From Gammaproteobacteria bacterium (GTDB lineage: Bacteria > Pseudomonadota > Gammaproteobacteria > Steroidobacterales > Rariloculaceae): DNA of 6,570 nt. Of the stretch, positions 1-5,850 are shown piece after piece; position 1 is the stretch's first letter, and each line of letters starts with the position of its first letter. Location of the stretch: positions 1-6,570 of the forward strand of contig JAFGNC010000459.1 in NCBI GenBank assembly GCA_016927175.1. Reading direction: 5' to 3'. Made by a program: the position numbers and the translations under genes. The notes under the pieces were generated by a model. The model was not told the origin of the DNA, did not search any database, and saw nothing but the letters and a program-made list of their open reading frames with translations.

Positions 1-620
1 GGCCCACCGATCCGACCGATCCGACGGAGCCGACCGACCCCGGGCCCACCGATCCGGAACCCACCGATCCCGAGCCCGTGAACACGGCGCCCGTGATTTC
101 CGGCACGCCGCCGACCTCGGTCGTGCAGGACACCCAGTACCGGTTCGTGCCGAACGCGAGTGACGCCGACGGCGACGTGCTGACCTTCAGCATCGCCAAC
201 GCCCCGTCCTGGGCTTCGTTCGACGCGAGCAACGGCGAGCTGCGCGGCACGCCGGGCGCCGGCGACGTGGGCACGTACAGCGACATCCGCATCAGCGTCA
301 CGGACGGCGCGGCGACGGCCGAGCTCGCGCCCTTCTCGATCGACGTGGAGGCCGTCGCGATGGGCACCGCGACGCTGTCGTGGACGGCGCCGACGCAGCG
401 CACCGACGGGTCCGCGCTGACGGATCTCACCGGCTACCGGGTCTACTCGAGCACCGATCCGGACGACCTCGGCTCGCCGACCGACATCGACAACGCCGGA
501 ATCACGACATATGTTGTGGAGAATCTGACGAGCGGGACGTGGTATTTCGCCGTGACGGCCGTCGACTCGAGCGGTCTCGAAAGCGACTTCTCGAACGTCG
601 CGTCGAAGACGATCCCGTGA
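1..620 (+). CDS. C-terminal part of an extracellular modular protein (Pro-Thr-Asp linker, Ig-like domain, fibronectin type III domain); 5' end outside window
   Basis: The reading frame is open from position 3 to the TGA at 618-620 and runs off the left edge, so the start, signal peptide and N-terminal domains are not visible. It begins with an acidic proline-rich linker (3-77). Next comes an Ig-like/cadherin-like module of the He_PIG type (about 78-350) with the signatures NTAPVISGTP, ASDADGD (a probable Ca2+-binding loop) and GELRGTP. A fibronectin type III domain follows (about 360-614) with ATLSWTAPT, LTGYRVY and TWYFAVTAVDSSGLES. These families are typical of secreted or surface proteins involved in adhesion or polymer binding; the specific partner is unknown. 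The protein ends a few residues after the fibronectin domain (SKTIP), with no LPXTG, PEP-CTERM or transmembrane anchor. A GTG at 78 could be read as a start, but the open frame and linker upstream make an internal position far more likely. Domain calls are firm; function is inference. Confidence 0.88.
   Translation, partial: PTDPTDPTEPTDPGPTDPEPTDPEPVNTAPVISGTPPTSVVQDTQYRFVPNASDADGDVLTFSIANAPSWASFDASNGELRGTPGAGDVGTYSDIRISVTDGAATAELAPFSIDVEAVAMGTATLSWTAPTQRTDGSALTDLTGYRVYSSTDPDDLGSPTDIDNAGITTYVVENLTSGTWYFAVTAVDSSGLESDFSNVASKTIP
3..77 (+). repeat. Short Pro-Thr-Asp-Pro linker repeat inside the first gene
   Basis: In the coding frame this stretch reads as PTDP units separated by Thr-Asp, Gly or Glu, ending PEPV just before the Ig-like domain. 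The 11-base unit cccaccgatcc occurs at 3-13, 45-55 and 60-70; the last two are 15 bases apart, giving tandem PTDPE pentapeptides. It is an in-frame, low-complexity, negatively charged linker of the kind that separates domains in secreted proteins. Such tracts can change length by slippage; how far it extends to the left is unknown. Confidence 0.8.
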
Positions 621-637
621 CGCCTTTCCGATACATG

Positions 638-671
638 CGGGTTTCCGGCGCCGACGGCCGCCGGAAACCCG
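638..671 (+). terminator. Perfect 13-bp inverted repeat between the first gene and gcdH; possible terminator without T tract
   Basis: The left arm 638-650 (cgggtttccggcg) is the exact reverse complement of 659-671 (cgccggaaacccg), with an 8-base loop at 651-658. It starts 17 bases after the stop of the upstream gene. No run of T follows, so it is not a canonical intrinsic terminator. The last base of the right arm is also the first base of the gcdH ribosome binding site (gggagg, 671-676). It could end or stabilise the upstream transcript, or be an operator-like dyad; the sequence cannot decide. Confidence 0.4.
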
Positions 672-681
672 GGAGGCTCGG

Positions 682-1845
682 ATGGATGCGCTCAACTGCT
701 TCGACCTGTTCGACGTCGAGTCCCAGCTCACGGACGAGGAGCGGCTGGTCCGCGACACCGTGCGGCGCTTCGTCGACTCGGAAGTGCTGCCGATCATCGG
801 CCGGTGTTTTGCGGAGCATCGATTCCCCGCCGAGCTCGTGCCGCAGCTCGCCGAGCTCGGCCTGCTCGGCAGCACGCTGCGGGAGTACGGCGGCGCCGGC
901 CTCGGCAGCGTCGCCTATGGCCTGATCTGCCAGGAGCTCGAGCGCGGCGACGGCGGCCTGCGCAGCTTCGTGTCGGTGCAGAGCTCGCTCGCGATCGGCG
1001 CAATCGATCGCTTCGGCTCCGACGAGCAGCGCGAGCGCTGGCTGCCGGCGCTGGCCCGGGGTCAGGCGATCGGCTGCTTCGCGCTGACCGAGCCGCAGGG
1101 CGGCTCGGACCCCGGCAGCATGCGCACGCGCGCCGAGCCCGACGGCGGCGACTTCGTGCTGCGCGGCTCGAAGATCTGGATCACGAGCGGCAGCATCGCG
1201 GACGTTGCCGTCGTCTGGGCCGCCACGGCGGACGGCATCGGCGGTTTCCTGGTCGAGCGAGACATGCCCGGCTTCGAATCGCGCGACATCGAGCGGAAGA
1301 TGTCGATGCGCGCATCGGTCACGTCGGAGCTCTACTTCGACGGCGTCCGCGTACCGCGGCGCAACCGGCTGCCGGGCGCGGCGGGGCTCAGGGCACCGCT
1401 CAGCCTGCTGTCGGACGCGCGCTTCGGCATCGTCTGGGGCGTGCTCGGCGCCGCCCGGGCCTGCTTCGAGGAAGCGCTCGAGTTCACGCAGTCGCGCCTG
1501 CTGTTCGGGCGGCCGCTCGCCCACACTCAGGCGGTTCAGCTGCGGCTCGCGGACATCGCGCGCCGGCTGACGACGGCGCAGCTGCTCGCGCTCCGGCTCG
1601 GGCGGCTGAAGGAGGAAGGCCGCGTGCATCCGACGCAGATCTCGCTCGCGAAGTGGAACAACGTGCGCATGGCCATCGACGTCGCGCGGGACTGTCGCGA
1701 CCTGCTCGGGGCGGCCGGCGTCGTGACCGAGCACTGCGCGATCCGCCACATGCTGAATCTCGAGAGCGTGATCACGTACGAAGGTACCGAGACCGTACAC
1801 GAGCTCGTCGTCGGCAAGGAGCTGACCGGTACCGCCGCGTTCTGA
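682..1845 (+). CDS. gcdH: Glutaryl-CoA dehydrogenase (acyl-CoA dehydrogenase family)
   Basis: This is an FAD-dependent cytoplasmic enzyme that oxidises and decarboxylates glutaryl-CoA to crotonyl-CoA and CO2 in lysine and tryptophan breakdown, passing electrons to electron-transfer flavoprotein. The 387-residue length fits the family. The N-terminal helical domain (about 15-127) carries YGGAGLGSVAYG and GLRSFVSVQSSL; R94 and S98 match the glutaryl carboxylate-binding residues of the human enzyme. The middle beta domain (about 130-230) has FALTEPQGGSDPGS and SKIWITSGSIADVAVVWA. The C-terminal domain (about 238-385) has ARFGIVWGVLGAA, LFGRPLAHTQ, RHMLNLESVITYEGT and a final TGTAAF. E367 in YEGTE is the expected catalytic base. 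The ATG at 682 follows gggagg (671-676) at a good distance. No CoA-transferase or regulator gene lies beside it, so pathway context is missing. The whole-length pattern fits GcdH better than other acyl-CoA dehydrogenases. Confidence 0.92.
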   Translation: MDALNCFDLFDVESQLTDEERLVRDTVRRFVDSEVLPIIGRCFAEHRFPAELVPQLAELGLLGSTLREYGGAGLGSVAYGLICQELERGDGGLRSFVSVQSSLAIGAIDRFGSDEQRERWLPALARGQAIGCFALTEPQGGSDPGSMRTRAEPDGGDFVLRGSKIWITSGSIADVAVVWAATADGIGGFLVERDMPGFESRDIERKMSMRASVTSELYFDGVRVPRRNRLPGAAGLRAPLSLLSDARFGIVWGVLGAARACFEEALEFTQSRLLFGRPLAHTQAVQLRLADIARRLTTAQLLALRLGRLKEEGRVHPTQISLAKWNNVRMAIDVARDCRDLLGAAGVVTEHCAIRHMLNLESVITYEGTETVHELVVGKELTGTAAF

Positions 1846-1881
1846 TTCTGGCGAAGACAAGCGCCCGATGAGACCGGGAGC

Positions 1882-1887
1882 TACAAT
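1882..1887 (+). promoter_or_regulatory. Possible -10 box for the MetE-like gene
   Basis: TACAAT at 1882-1887 differs from the sigma-70 consensus by one base and lies in the gap after gcdH, 93 bases before the next start codon. No convincing TTGACA-like -35 box sits 16-18 bases upstream, and no TG extension precedes it. The assignment therefore rests on this hexamer and its position alone. Confidence 0.3.
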
Positions 1888-1898
1888 CCGGCGACTCG

Positions 1899-1949
1899 CC
1901 CGCGAAGCGGTTCGCGGGATCGCCCGGCGCCGCCGGCAGCCTCGCCGGC
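1899..1949 (+). promoter_or_regulatory. Two hairpins in the leader of the MetE-like gene
   Basis: Hairpin one pairs 1899-1906 (cccgcgaa) perfectly with 1911-1918 around a four-base loop. Hairpin two pairs 1932-1937 (gccggc) with 1944-1949 around a six-base loop. Both lie downstream of the possible -10 box and upstream of the ribosome binding site at 1966-1971 (aaggag), so they would form in the 5' untranslated RNA. Neither is followed by a T tract. The first could also terminate gcdH transcription. I do not recognise a known riboswitch here. Confidence 0.3.
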
Positions 1950-1979
1950 CAACCCAGGCTTTCCGAAGGAGACGCTGCC

Positions 1980-3098
1980 ATGACCGCGAGCCGGATCCGC
2001 CCCCCTTTCCGCGCCGACCACGTCGGCAGCCTGCTGCGGCCGGAGCGGCTCGCGGCCGCGCGCGCCGGCTGGCAGCGCGGCGAGTCGTCCCGCAAGGAGC
2101 TCGAGGCCGTCGAGGACGACTGCATTCGCGAGGCCGTTCGCATGCAGGAGGACGTGGGCCTCCTCGGCGTCACGGACGGCGATTTCCGGCGCGACGACTG
2201 GTTCCTCGATTTCATCACGAGCCTCGAAGGCATCGGGCGCGGCGAGAACGTGTTCGAGGTCCGGTTCTCGAACGACGTCCGCTTCGAGACGAAGGCGCTG
2301 GCCGTGACGGGGCCGGTGCGCTGCCCCGAGGGCGGCATCATGGTGGAGGACTTCGAGTTTTTGAAGTCGGTCACGAGCAGGACCGCCAAAGTCTGCATCC
2401 CGGCGCCATCGATGCTGCACTCGGTGATCCCGCGGGAGAACATCGACGCCGACGCTTACCCCGACGCCGACGCGCTGATGGACGACGTCGCGGCGGCTTT
2501 CGCCGACGCGATCGCGGCTTTCGCCGGAGCCGGCTGCACGTACCTGCAGGTGGACGACGTCAACTCCGCCGTGCTGGTCGACGAGAACCGCCGGGCGATG
2601 TGGCGCTCGCTCGGCTTCGATCCGGCCGAGCGGCTCGATGCGTTCATCCGCCTGAACAACGCCGCGTTCCGCTCGCGGCCGAAGGCCGTGACGCTCGTCG
2701 TGCACATGTGCCGCGGCAACTACCAGAGCCAGTGGTCAGGCGAAGGCGGTTACGACAGGGTCGCGGAGCGGTACTTCGCGGAGTCGGACGTCGACGGCTT
2801 TTTCCTCGAGTACGACGACGCGCGCTCCGGCGGCTTCGAGCCCCTGCGTTACATGCCGAAGGACAAAGCCGTCGTGCTCGGGCTCGTCACGTCGAAACGT
2901 CCCGAGCTCGAGGCGAGGGACGAGCTGCTGCGGCGCATCGAGGAGGCGGCGCGTCACGTGCCGCTCGAGAACCTGTGCATCAGCCCGCAGTGCGGCTTCG
3001 CGAGCACCCGCGAGGGCAACCGCCTGACGGAGGACCAGCAGCGGCGCAAGCTCGAGCTGCTCGTCGACGTCGCGACGACCGTCTGGGGCGAGGTGTAG
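1980..3098 (+). CDS. Short MetE-like protein (cobalamin-independent methionine synthase family, catalytic domain only)
   Basis: The 372-residue protein resembles the C-terminal catalytic barrel of MetE and the stand-alone YxjG-type proteins (COG0620), which are about half the length of full MetE. Near the N-terminus is FRADHVGSLLRPERL, typical of the short family. The zinc/thiol-binding set is intact: H242 and C244 in VVHMCRGN, E277 in FFLEYDD, and C338 in SPQCGF. LQVDD (189-193) sits where MetE has its IDEP substrate motif. It therefore probably transfers a methyl (or other alkyl) group to a thiol such as homocysteine in the cytoplasm. The N-terminal half of MetE is absent, so methyltetrahydrofolate as donor cannot be assumed; a corrinoid-protein donor or another thiol acceptor is possible. 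Epoxyalkane:coenzyme M transferase is a related alternative, with no supporting neighbours. The ATG at 1980 lies eight bases after aaggag (1966-1971). Family call firm, substrate open. Confidence 0.92.
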   Translation: MTASRIRPPFRADHVGSLLRPERLAAARAGWQRGESSRKELEAVEDDCIREAVRMQEDVGLLGVTDGDFRRDDWFLDFITSLEGIGRGENVFEVRFSNDVRFETKALAVTGPVRCPEGGIMVEDFEFLKSVTSRTAKVCIPAPSMLHSVIPRENIDADAYPDADALMDDVAAAFADAIAAFAGAGCTYLQVDDVNSAVLVDENRRAMWRSLGFDPAERLDAFIRLNNAAFRSRPKAVTLVVHMCRGNYQSQWSGEGGYDRVAERYFAESDVDGFFLEYDDARSGGFEPLRYMPKDKAVVLGLVTSKRPELEARDELLRRIEEAARHVPLENLCISPQCGFASTREGNRLTEDQQRRKLELLVDVATTVWGEV

Positions 3099-3297
3099 CC
3101 GCCGGTATGGCGTGACGACAGCTCCTTGCCGTTCGAGGAGGCGCGCTACAAGGCAAGGCGCGCTGCAGCTCGAGCCGCGCTCGGCCTACGCCATGCGCGG
3201 CGGGGCGCGCTGGGAGTGGCAGCACGCGATCTCGCCGACGAAGGCGCTGCGCAACTCGATCGCGTTCAGAACGTTGCGGCGGACGACCGGCCCGTAG
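3099..3297 (+). pseudogene. Remnant of an AlkB-family 2-oxoglutarate/Fe(II) dioxygenase gene (3' end only, frameshifted)
   Basis: From 3163 to the TAG at 3295-3297 the frame encodes LQLEPRSAYAMRGG, then ARWEWQHAI and LRNSIAFRTLR. This is the pattern of the last strands of AlkB-type DNA/RNA demethylases. H (codon 3223-3225) matches the second iron ligand, and the two Arg (codons 3250-3252 and 3268-3270, six residues apart) match the 2-oxoglutarate-binding pair of E. coli AlkB (R204, R210). The preceding AlkB-like piece, RDDSSLPFEEARYKA (3111-3155), lies in a different frame, implying a net one-base insertion between about 3153 and 3163. The HxD motif carrying the other iron ligands, and the first two-thirds of the protein, are absent: the intact MetE-like gene ends at 3098. 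The usual Tyr and Thr of RYSxTFR read Asn and Ala. The remnant should be inactive. A GTG at 3112 opens a 61-codon frame, but no ribosome binding site supports it. Confidence 0.68.
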
Positions 3298-3317
3298 CGG
3301 ACGAGCGGTACGGGCCG
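3288..3317 (+). terminator. 9-bp inverted repeat across the alkB-remnant stop codon
   Basis: cggcccgta at 3288-3296 is the exact reverse complement of tacgggccg at 3309-3317, with a 12-base loop. The stem overlaps the TAG of the alkB remnant (3295-3297). There is no T tract. It is a plausible terminator for the decayed gene or for the MetE-like transcript reading through it. Confidence 0.35.
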
Positions 3318-3371
3318 AGCTCGCCGAGCCAACGGCTGCGGCGCATACGGAGACGACACGGCGGGCGGCGG

Positions 3372-3380
3372 TGATAGGCT
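3372..3380 (+). promoter_or_regulatory. Weak extended -10 candidate upstream of the cls-like gene
   Basis: tgataggct has a TGn extension followed by TAGGCT, which keeps the first, second and last bases of the -10 consensus. It lies 70 bases before the TTG start, in the 152-base gap 3298-3449 where no gene is supported. No good -35 box is visible. The same gap holds a small hairpin (gcggc 3416-3420 with gccgc 3424-3428) and the ribosome binding site aaggag at 3433-3438. Confidence 0.2.
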
Positions 3381-3449
3381 GGTCCCGAGCTGCGCATCGC
3401 GGCCGGCGCCGCTCCGCGGCAGAGCCGCAGCCAAGGAGAGCGACTCGCA

Positions 3450-4724
3450 TTGGACACCGTGATACTGCTCTTGCTGGTCACGGCGCTGCTGTATGTGATC
3501 GGCGCCTACCTGTGGCGGGACACGCCGCTGCACCGTGTGCGGCTGCGCGGCGAGCAGCGGATCGGCGCCGACAGCGCCCGCATCCGCAGGGCTTTCGAGG
3601 TGCTCGCGGCGTGCGACCTCGAGCCCGGCAACAAGCTCGACCTGCTCGCCGACGGCGATGCGCTGTTCTCCCGTCTGCTCGAGGATCTGCACGCGGCCGA
3701 GCGCCTGATCACGTGGCAGGTCTACTGGTTCAAGCCCGGCGACACCGCGCAGGAGATCGGCGAGGCTCTGGCCGAGCGGGCGCGCGCCGGCGTCGAGGTG
3801 CTCGTGCTGCTCGACTACATCGGCGCGAAGGGCCTCGGCGACGAGTACGTCCGCGACCTTCGCGACAGCGGCGTCGACGTGCGGATCTACCGGCCGCCGA
3901 GCTGGCGGACGATGTACAAGGTGCCGCACCGCTCGCACGTGCGTTCCGTCGTCATCGACGGCCGGATCGGCTTCACGGGCGGCTTCGGGATCGACGACCG
4001 CTGGCGCGGCGACGGCCGCACGCCGGGGCAGTGGCGCGACACCCATGTGCGCATCGAGGGCCCGGCGGTAGACCAGCTGCAGGCGCCCTTCGTCGCCGAC
4101 TGGGCGGAGGCGACCGGCGAGCTGCTGCTCGGAGAGGGCGTGCTCGAGTCCGCCGACAGCGGCCGCGCCGACGGCCAGCATGCGGCAGTGATGTACGGCT
4201 CGCCGTCGCTCGGCAGCACGGCCGTCGAGCGCTTCCTCGCGCTGACGATCTCCTGTGCCGGGCGCACGCTGTACATCACGAGCGCGTATTTCGTCCCCTC
4301 GCCGGGCTTTCGCGGGCTGCTGTGCGACGCGGCGGAGCGCGGCGTCGACGTGCGTGTGCTGACGGCCGGCGCGCGTACCGATCAACCGGTGGCGCGCTAC
4401 GCCGGGCACGCGCACTACGAGGTGCTGCTCGCCGCCGGCGTACGCCTCTTCGAGTACACGCCGTCGATGCTGCACGCGAAGACGATCGTCGCGGACTCGT
4501 CCTGGGTGTCGATCGGCTCGGTCAACTTCGACAATCGCTCGCTGAAGCTGAACGACGAGGTGGCGCTGGTCGCGCAGGATCCGGAGCTCGGCCGCGCGAT
4601 GCAGGAGCTGTTCCTCGCGGATCTCGCGTTCGCGGACGAGATCTCGCTCGACCAGTTTCGCCGGCGGCCGACCCGCTCCCGGGCCAGGGAACGCGCGGCG
4701 CTGCTCGCGGCGCCGCTGCTGTGA
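3450..4724 (+). CDS. Cardiolipin synthase-like phospholipase D family membrane enzyme
   Basis: The 424-residue protein has one N-terminal transmembrane helix (about 3-22) and two phospholipase D domains, as in bacterial cardiolipin synthases. These join phospholipids by phosphatidyl transfer at the inner membrane. The second catalytic motif is canonical: H342-A-K344-x4-D349, followed by GSVNFDNRS (356-364). The first reads H163-V-R165-x4-D170 with GRIGFTGGFGI after it, so the usual Lys is Arg. Further family signatures are WQVYWFKPG (89-97), WRDTHVRIEGP (195-205), ITSAYFVPSPG (276-286) and FEYTPSMLHAK (334-344). The start is TTG at 3450, eleven bases after aaggag (3433-3438); GTG at 3459 is too far from that site and would trim the membrane helix. 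The single membrane helix differs from ClsA (two) and ClsB (none). Another phosphatidyltransferase or a phospholipase cannot be excluded, so no symbol is given. Confidence 0.91.
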   Translation: MDTVILLLLVTALLYVIGAYLWRDTPLHRVRLRGEQRIGADSARIRRAFEVLAACDLEPGNKLDLLADGDALFSRLLEDLHAAERLITWQVYWFKPGDTAQEIGEALAERARAGVEVLVLLDYIGAKGLGDEYVRDLRDSGVDVRIYRPPSWRTMYKVPHRSHVRSVVIDGRIGFTGGFGIDDRWRGDGRTPGQWRDTHVRIEGPAVDQLQAPFVADWAEATGELLLGEGVLESADSGRADGQHAAVMYGSPSLGSTAVERFLALTISCAGRTLYITSAYFVPSPGFRGLLCDAAERGVDVRVLTAGARTDQPVARYAGHAHYEVLLAAGVRLFEYTPSMLHAKTIVADSSWVSIGSVNFDNRSLKLNDEVALVAQDPELGRAMQELFLADLAFADEISLDQFRRRPTRSRARERAALLAAPLL

Positions 4725-4740
4725 TGCGCGTCGAGTCATC

Positions 4741-4775
4741 CGGGCCATGGGCCCGCCGGCGGGGCTTCGACCCGC
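4741..4775 (+). terminator. Cluster of overlapping dyads after the cls-like gene
   Basis: Three inverted repeats are packed here. cgggcc (4741-4746) pairs with ggcccg (4750-4755); 4752-4763 (cccgccggcggg) is a perfect 12-base palindrome; gcggg (4759-4763) pairs with cccgc (4771-4775) around a seven-base loop. They overlap and would be alternative structures. They begin 16 bases after the cls-like stop codon, so they may act as a terminator or 3' stabiliser, though no T tract follows. Their presence argues against starting the next gene at the ATG at 4747. Confidence 0.3.
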
Positions 4776-4809
4776 GTCGGAAAGAATGGGCAATGACACG
4801 GGGCAATCG

Positions 4810-5670
4810 ATGAACGACGAGGCCGCTGCCCGGCCGACAGAGCGTTCCGCCGCCCGCGGGGCGGCGTCGCTCGGGATCGGCGCCGCGCTGACGGCCGCCG
4901 GCTGGGCGGTCATGTGGGGTCTCGTCACGTTCTGGAACCTGTTCGGATTCTGGGCCCTGTGGACCGGCGCGGCGCTGCTGATGTGGGAAGGGTCGCGGCC
5001 GGGCTACCCCGGCGTCCGGCGGCACGCGGCGCTCGCGGCGGTGTCGGTGCCGCTGTGGTGGTGGTTCGAGCTCGTCGACGCGCGCACGCAGAACTGGTCC
5101 TACGAGAGCCCGTTCGAGCCCGGGCCGTTCTGGTATGTCGTGCTCGGATCCGTCGCGTTCTCGACCGTGGTGCCCGCGATCGTCGCCGCCACGGCCCTGG
5201 TGCGGCGCTTCGCGCGCGGCGGCCCGGAGCTTGCGGCGGCCGCGCCGGGTTTCGGGGCGGCCGCGATAGGAGCCGGACTCCTGTTCCAGGCGCTCGTGTT
5301 CGCGTTCCCCGCCTTCATGTACCCGTTCGTCTGGGTCGCGCCGTTCCTGCTCGTAGACGGCATCGGGATCCGGCTGACGGGCCGCGGGCTGCTGCCCGAC
5401 CTCCTGGCCGGCCGCTGGCGCGAGGCGGCCGTGATCGGCGGCGCCGGCCTGCTCTGCGGCCTGCTGTGGGAGTTCTGGAACTACTGGAGCGTGCCGAGCT
5501 GGGAGTACGACGTGCCGCTGCTCGGCTTCTGGAAGGTCTTCGAAATGCCGCTGCTCGGCTATCTGGGTTACATTCCGTTCGCCTGGTCGATCGTGCGGCT
5601 GGTGGACGTGCTCGACGCGCTGCGGCAACGGAGCCGCCGCGCATCGTCCGCGGCGCGGCGGCACGGATAG
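4810..5670 (+). CDS. Polytopic inner-membrane protein of unknown function
   Basis: I do not recognise a characterised family. From the ATG at 4810 the protein has 286 residues: a short charged N-terminus (MNDEAAARPTERSAARG), then about seven or eight hydrophobic segments, roughly at 4861-4930, 4942-4986, 5026-5076, 5128-5202, 5239-5310, 5314-5370, 5422-5481 and 5521-5589. A basic C-terminal tail follows. The final third is rich in aromatic residues and has the look of a conserved core: LLWEFWNYW, SWEYDVP, FWKVFEMPLLGYLGY. The Glu and Asp residues beside these aromatics could be functional, but no reaction can be assigned. Starts at 4747 and 4786 are also in frame. None of the three has a strong ribosome binding site; I prefer 4810 because the upstream stretch contains the dyad cluster and unfavoured codons (aga, caa). 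The gap of 85 bases to the cls-like gene allows, but does not prove, co-transcription. Confidence 0.85.
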   Translation: MNDEAAARPTERSAARGAASLGIGAALTAAGWAVMWGLVTFWNLFGFWALWTGAALLMWEGSRPGYPGVRRHAALAAVSVPLWWWFELVDARTQNWSYESPFEPGPFWYVVLGSVAFSTVVPAIVAATALVRRFARGGPELAAAAPGFGAAAIGAGLLFQALVFAFPAFMYPFVWVAPFLLVDGIGIRLTGRGLLPDLLAGRWREAAVIGGAGLLCGLLWEFWNYWSVPSWEYDVPLLGFWKVFEMPLLGYLGYIPFAWSIVRLVDVLDALRQRSRRASSAARRHG

Positions 5671-5715
5671 CGCGGCGGGCGAGCGCGGACATTACGCGTG
5701 ACGCAGCGCACAGAC

Positions 5716-5733
5716 CGCCCGGCCACCCGGGCG
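5716..5733 (+). terminator. 7-bp GC hairpin between the membrane-protein gene and the bactofilin gene
   Basis: cgcccgg (5716-5722) pairs exactly with ccgggcg (5727-5733) around the loop ccac. It lies 45 bases after the membrane-protein stop codon in the 180-base gap 5671-5850. No T tract follows. The rest of the gap shows no convincing gene; tatcgt at 5734-5739 is a possible but weak -10 box for the bactofilin gene, without a clear -35 partner. Confidence 0.3.
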
Positions 5734-5850
5734 TATCGTCGATTCGGGAGCGGCTCCTCGTCGAAATGAACCGAGCAGGGATGGAAGCATCGGGGATCCC
5801 GCGTCCCGGCGTCGCTCACCTCCTCTATCGCTTCAACACAGGGTGCATAC

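Noticed and set aside
1963..1980. Similarity to the core of an S-adenosylhomocysteine riboswitch (ccgaaggagacgctgc)
   Set aside because: The match needs two inserted bases, the pairing partner expected downstream is absent, and the stretch is explained by the aaggag ribosome binding site eight bases before the ATG.
3126..3374. 82-codon frame in the gap after the MetE-like gene as an independent small protein
   Set aside because: Its first residues match the upstream frame of the alkB remnant; the rest is Arg/Ala-rich shadow translation of the remnant and the spacer.
4759..4775. T-arm-like hairpin (5-bp stem, seven-base loop gcttcga) suggesting a tRNA
   Set aside because: The TTCGA is out of register in the loop, and no acceptor, D or anticodon arms can be found around it. 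It is part of the palindrome cluster.
3186..4928. Long open frame on the minus strand over the cls-like gene (and similar ones at 502-1860, 1881-2705 and 4522-5664)
   Set aside because: They are rich in Arg, Ala, Pro, Gln and His with no domain pattern, and lie opposite genes with clear family motifs. Such antisense frames arise from GC-rich codon bias.
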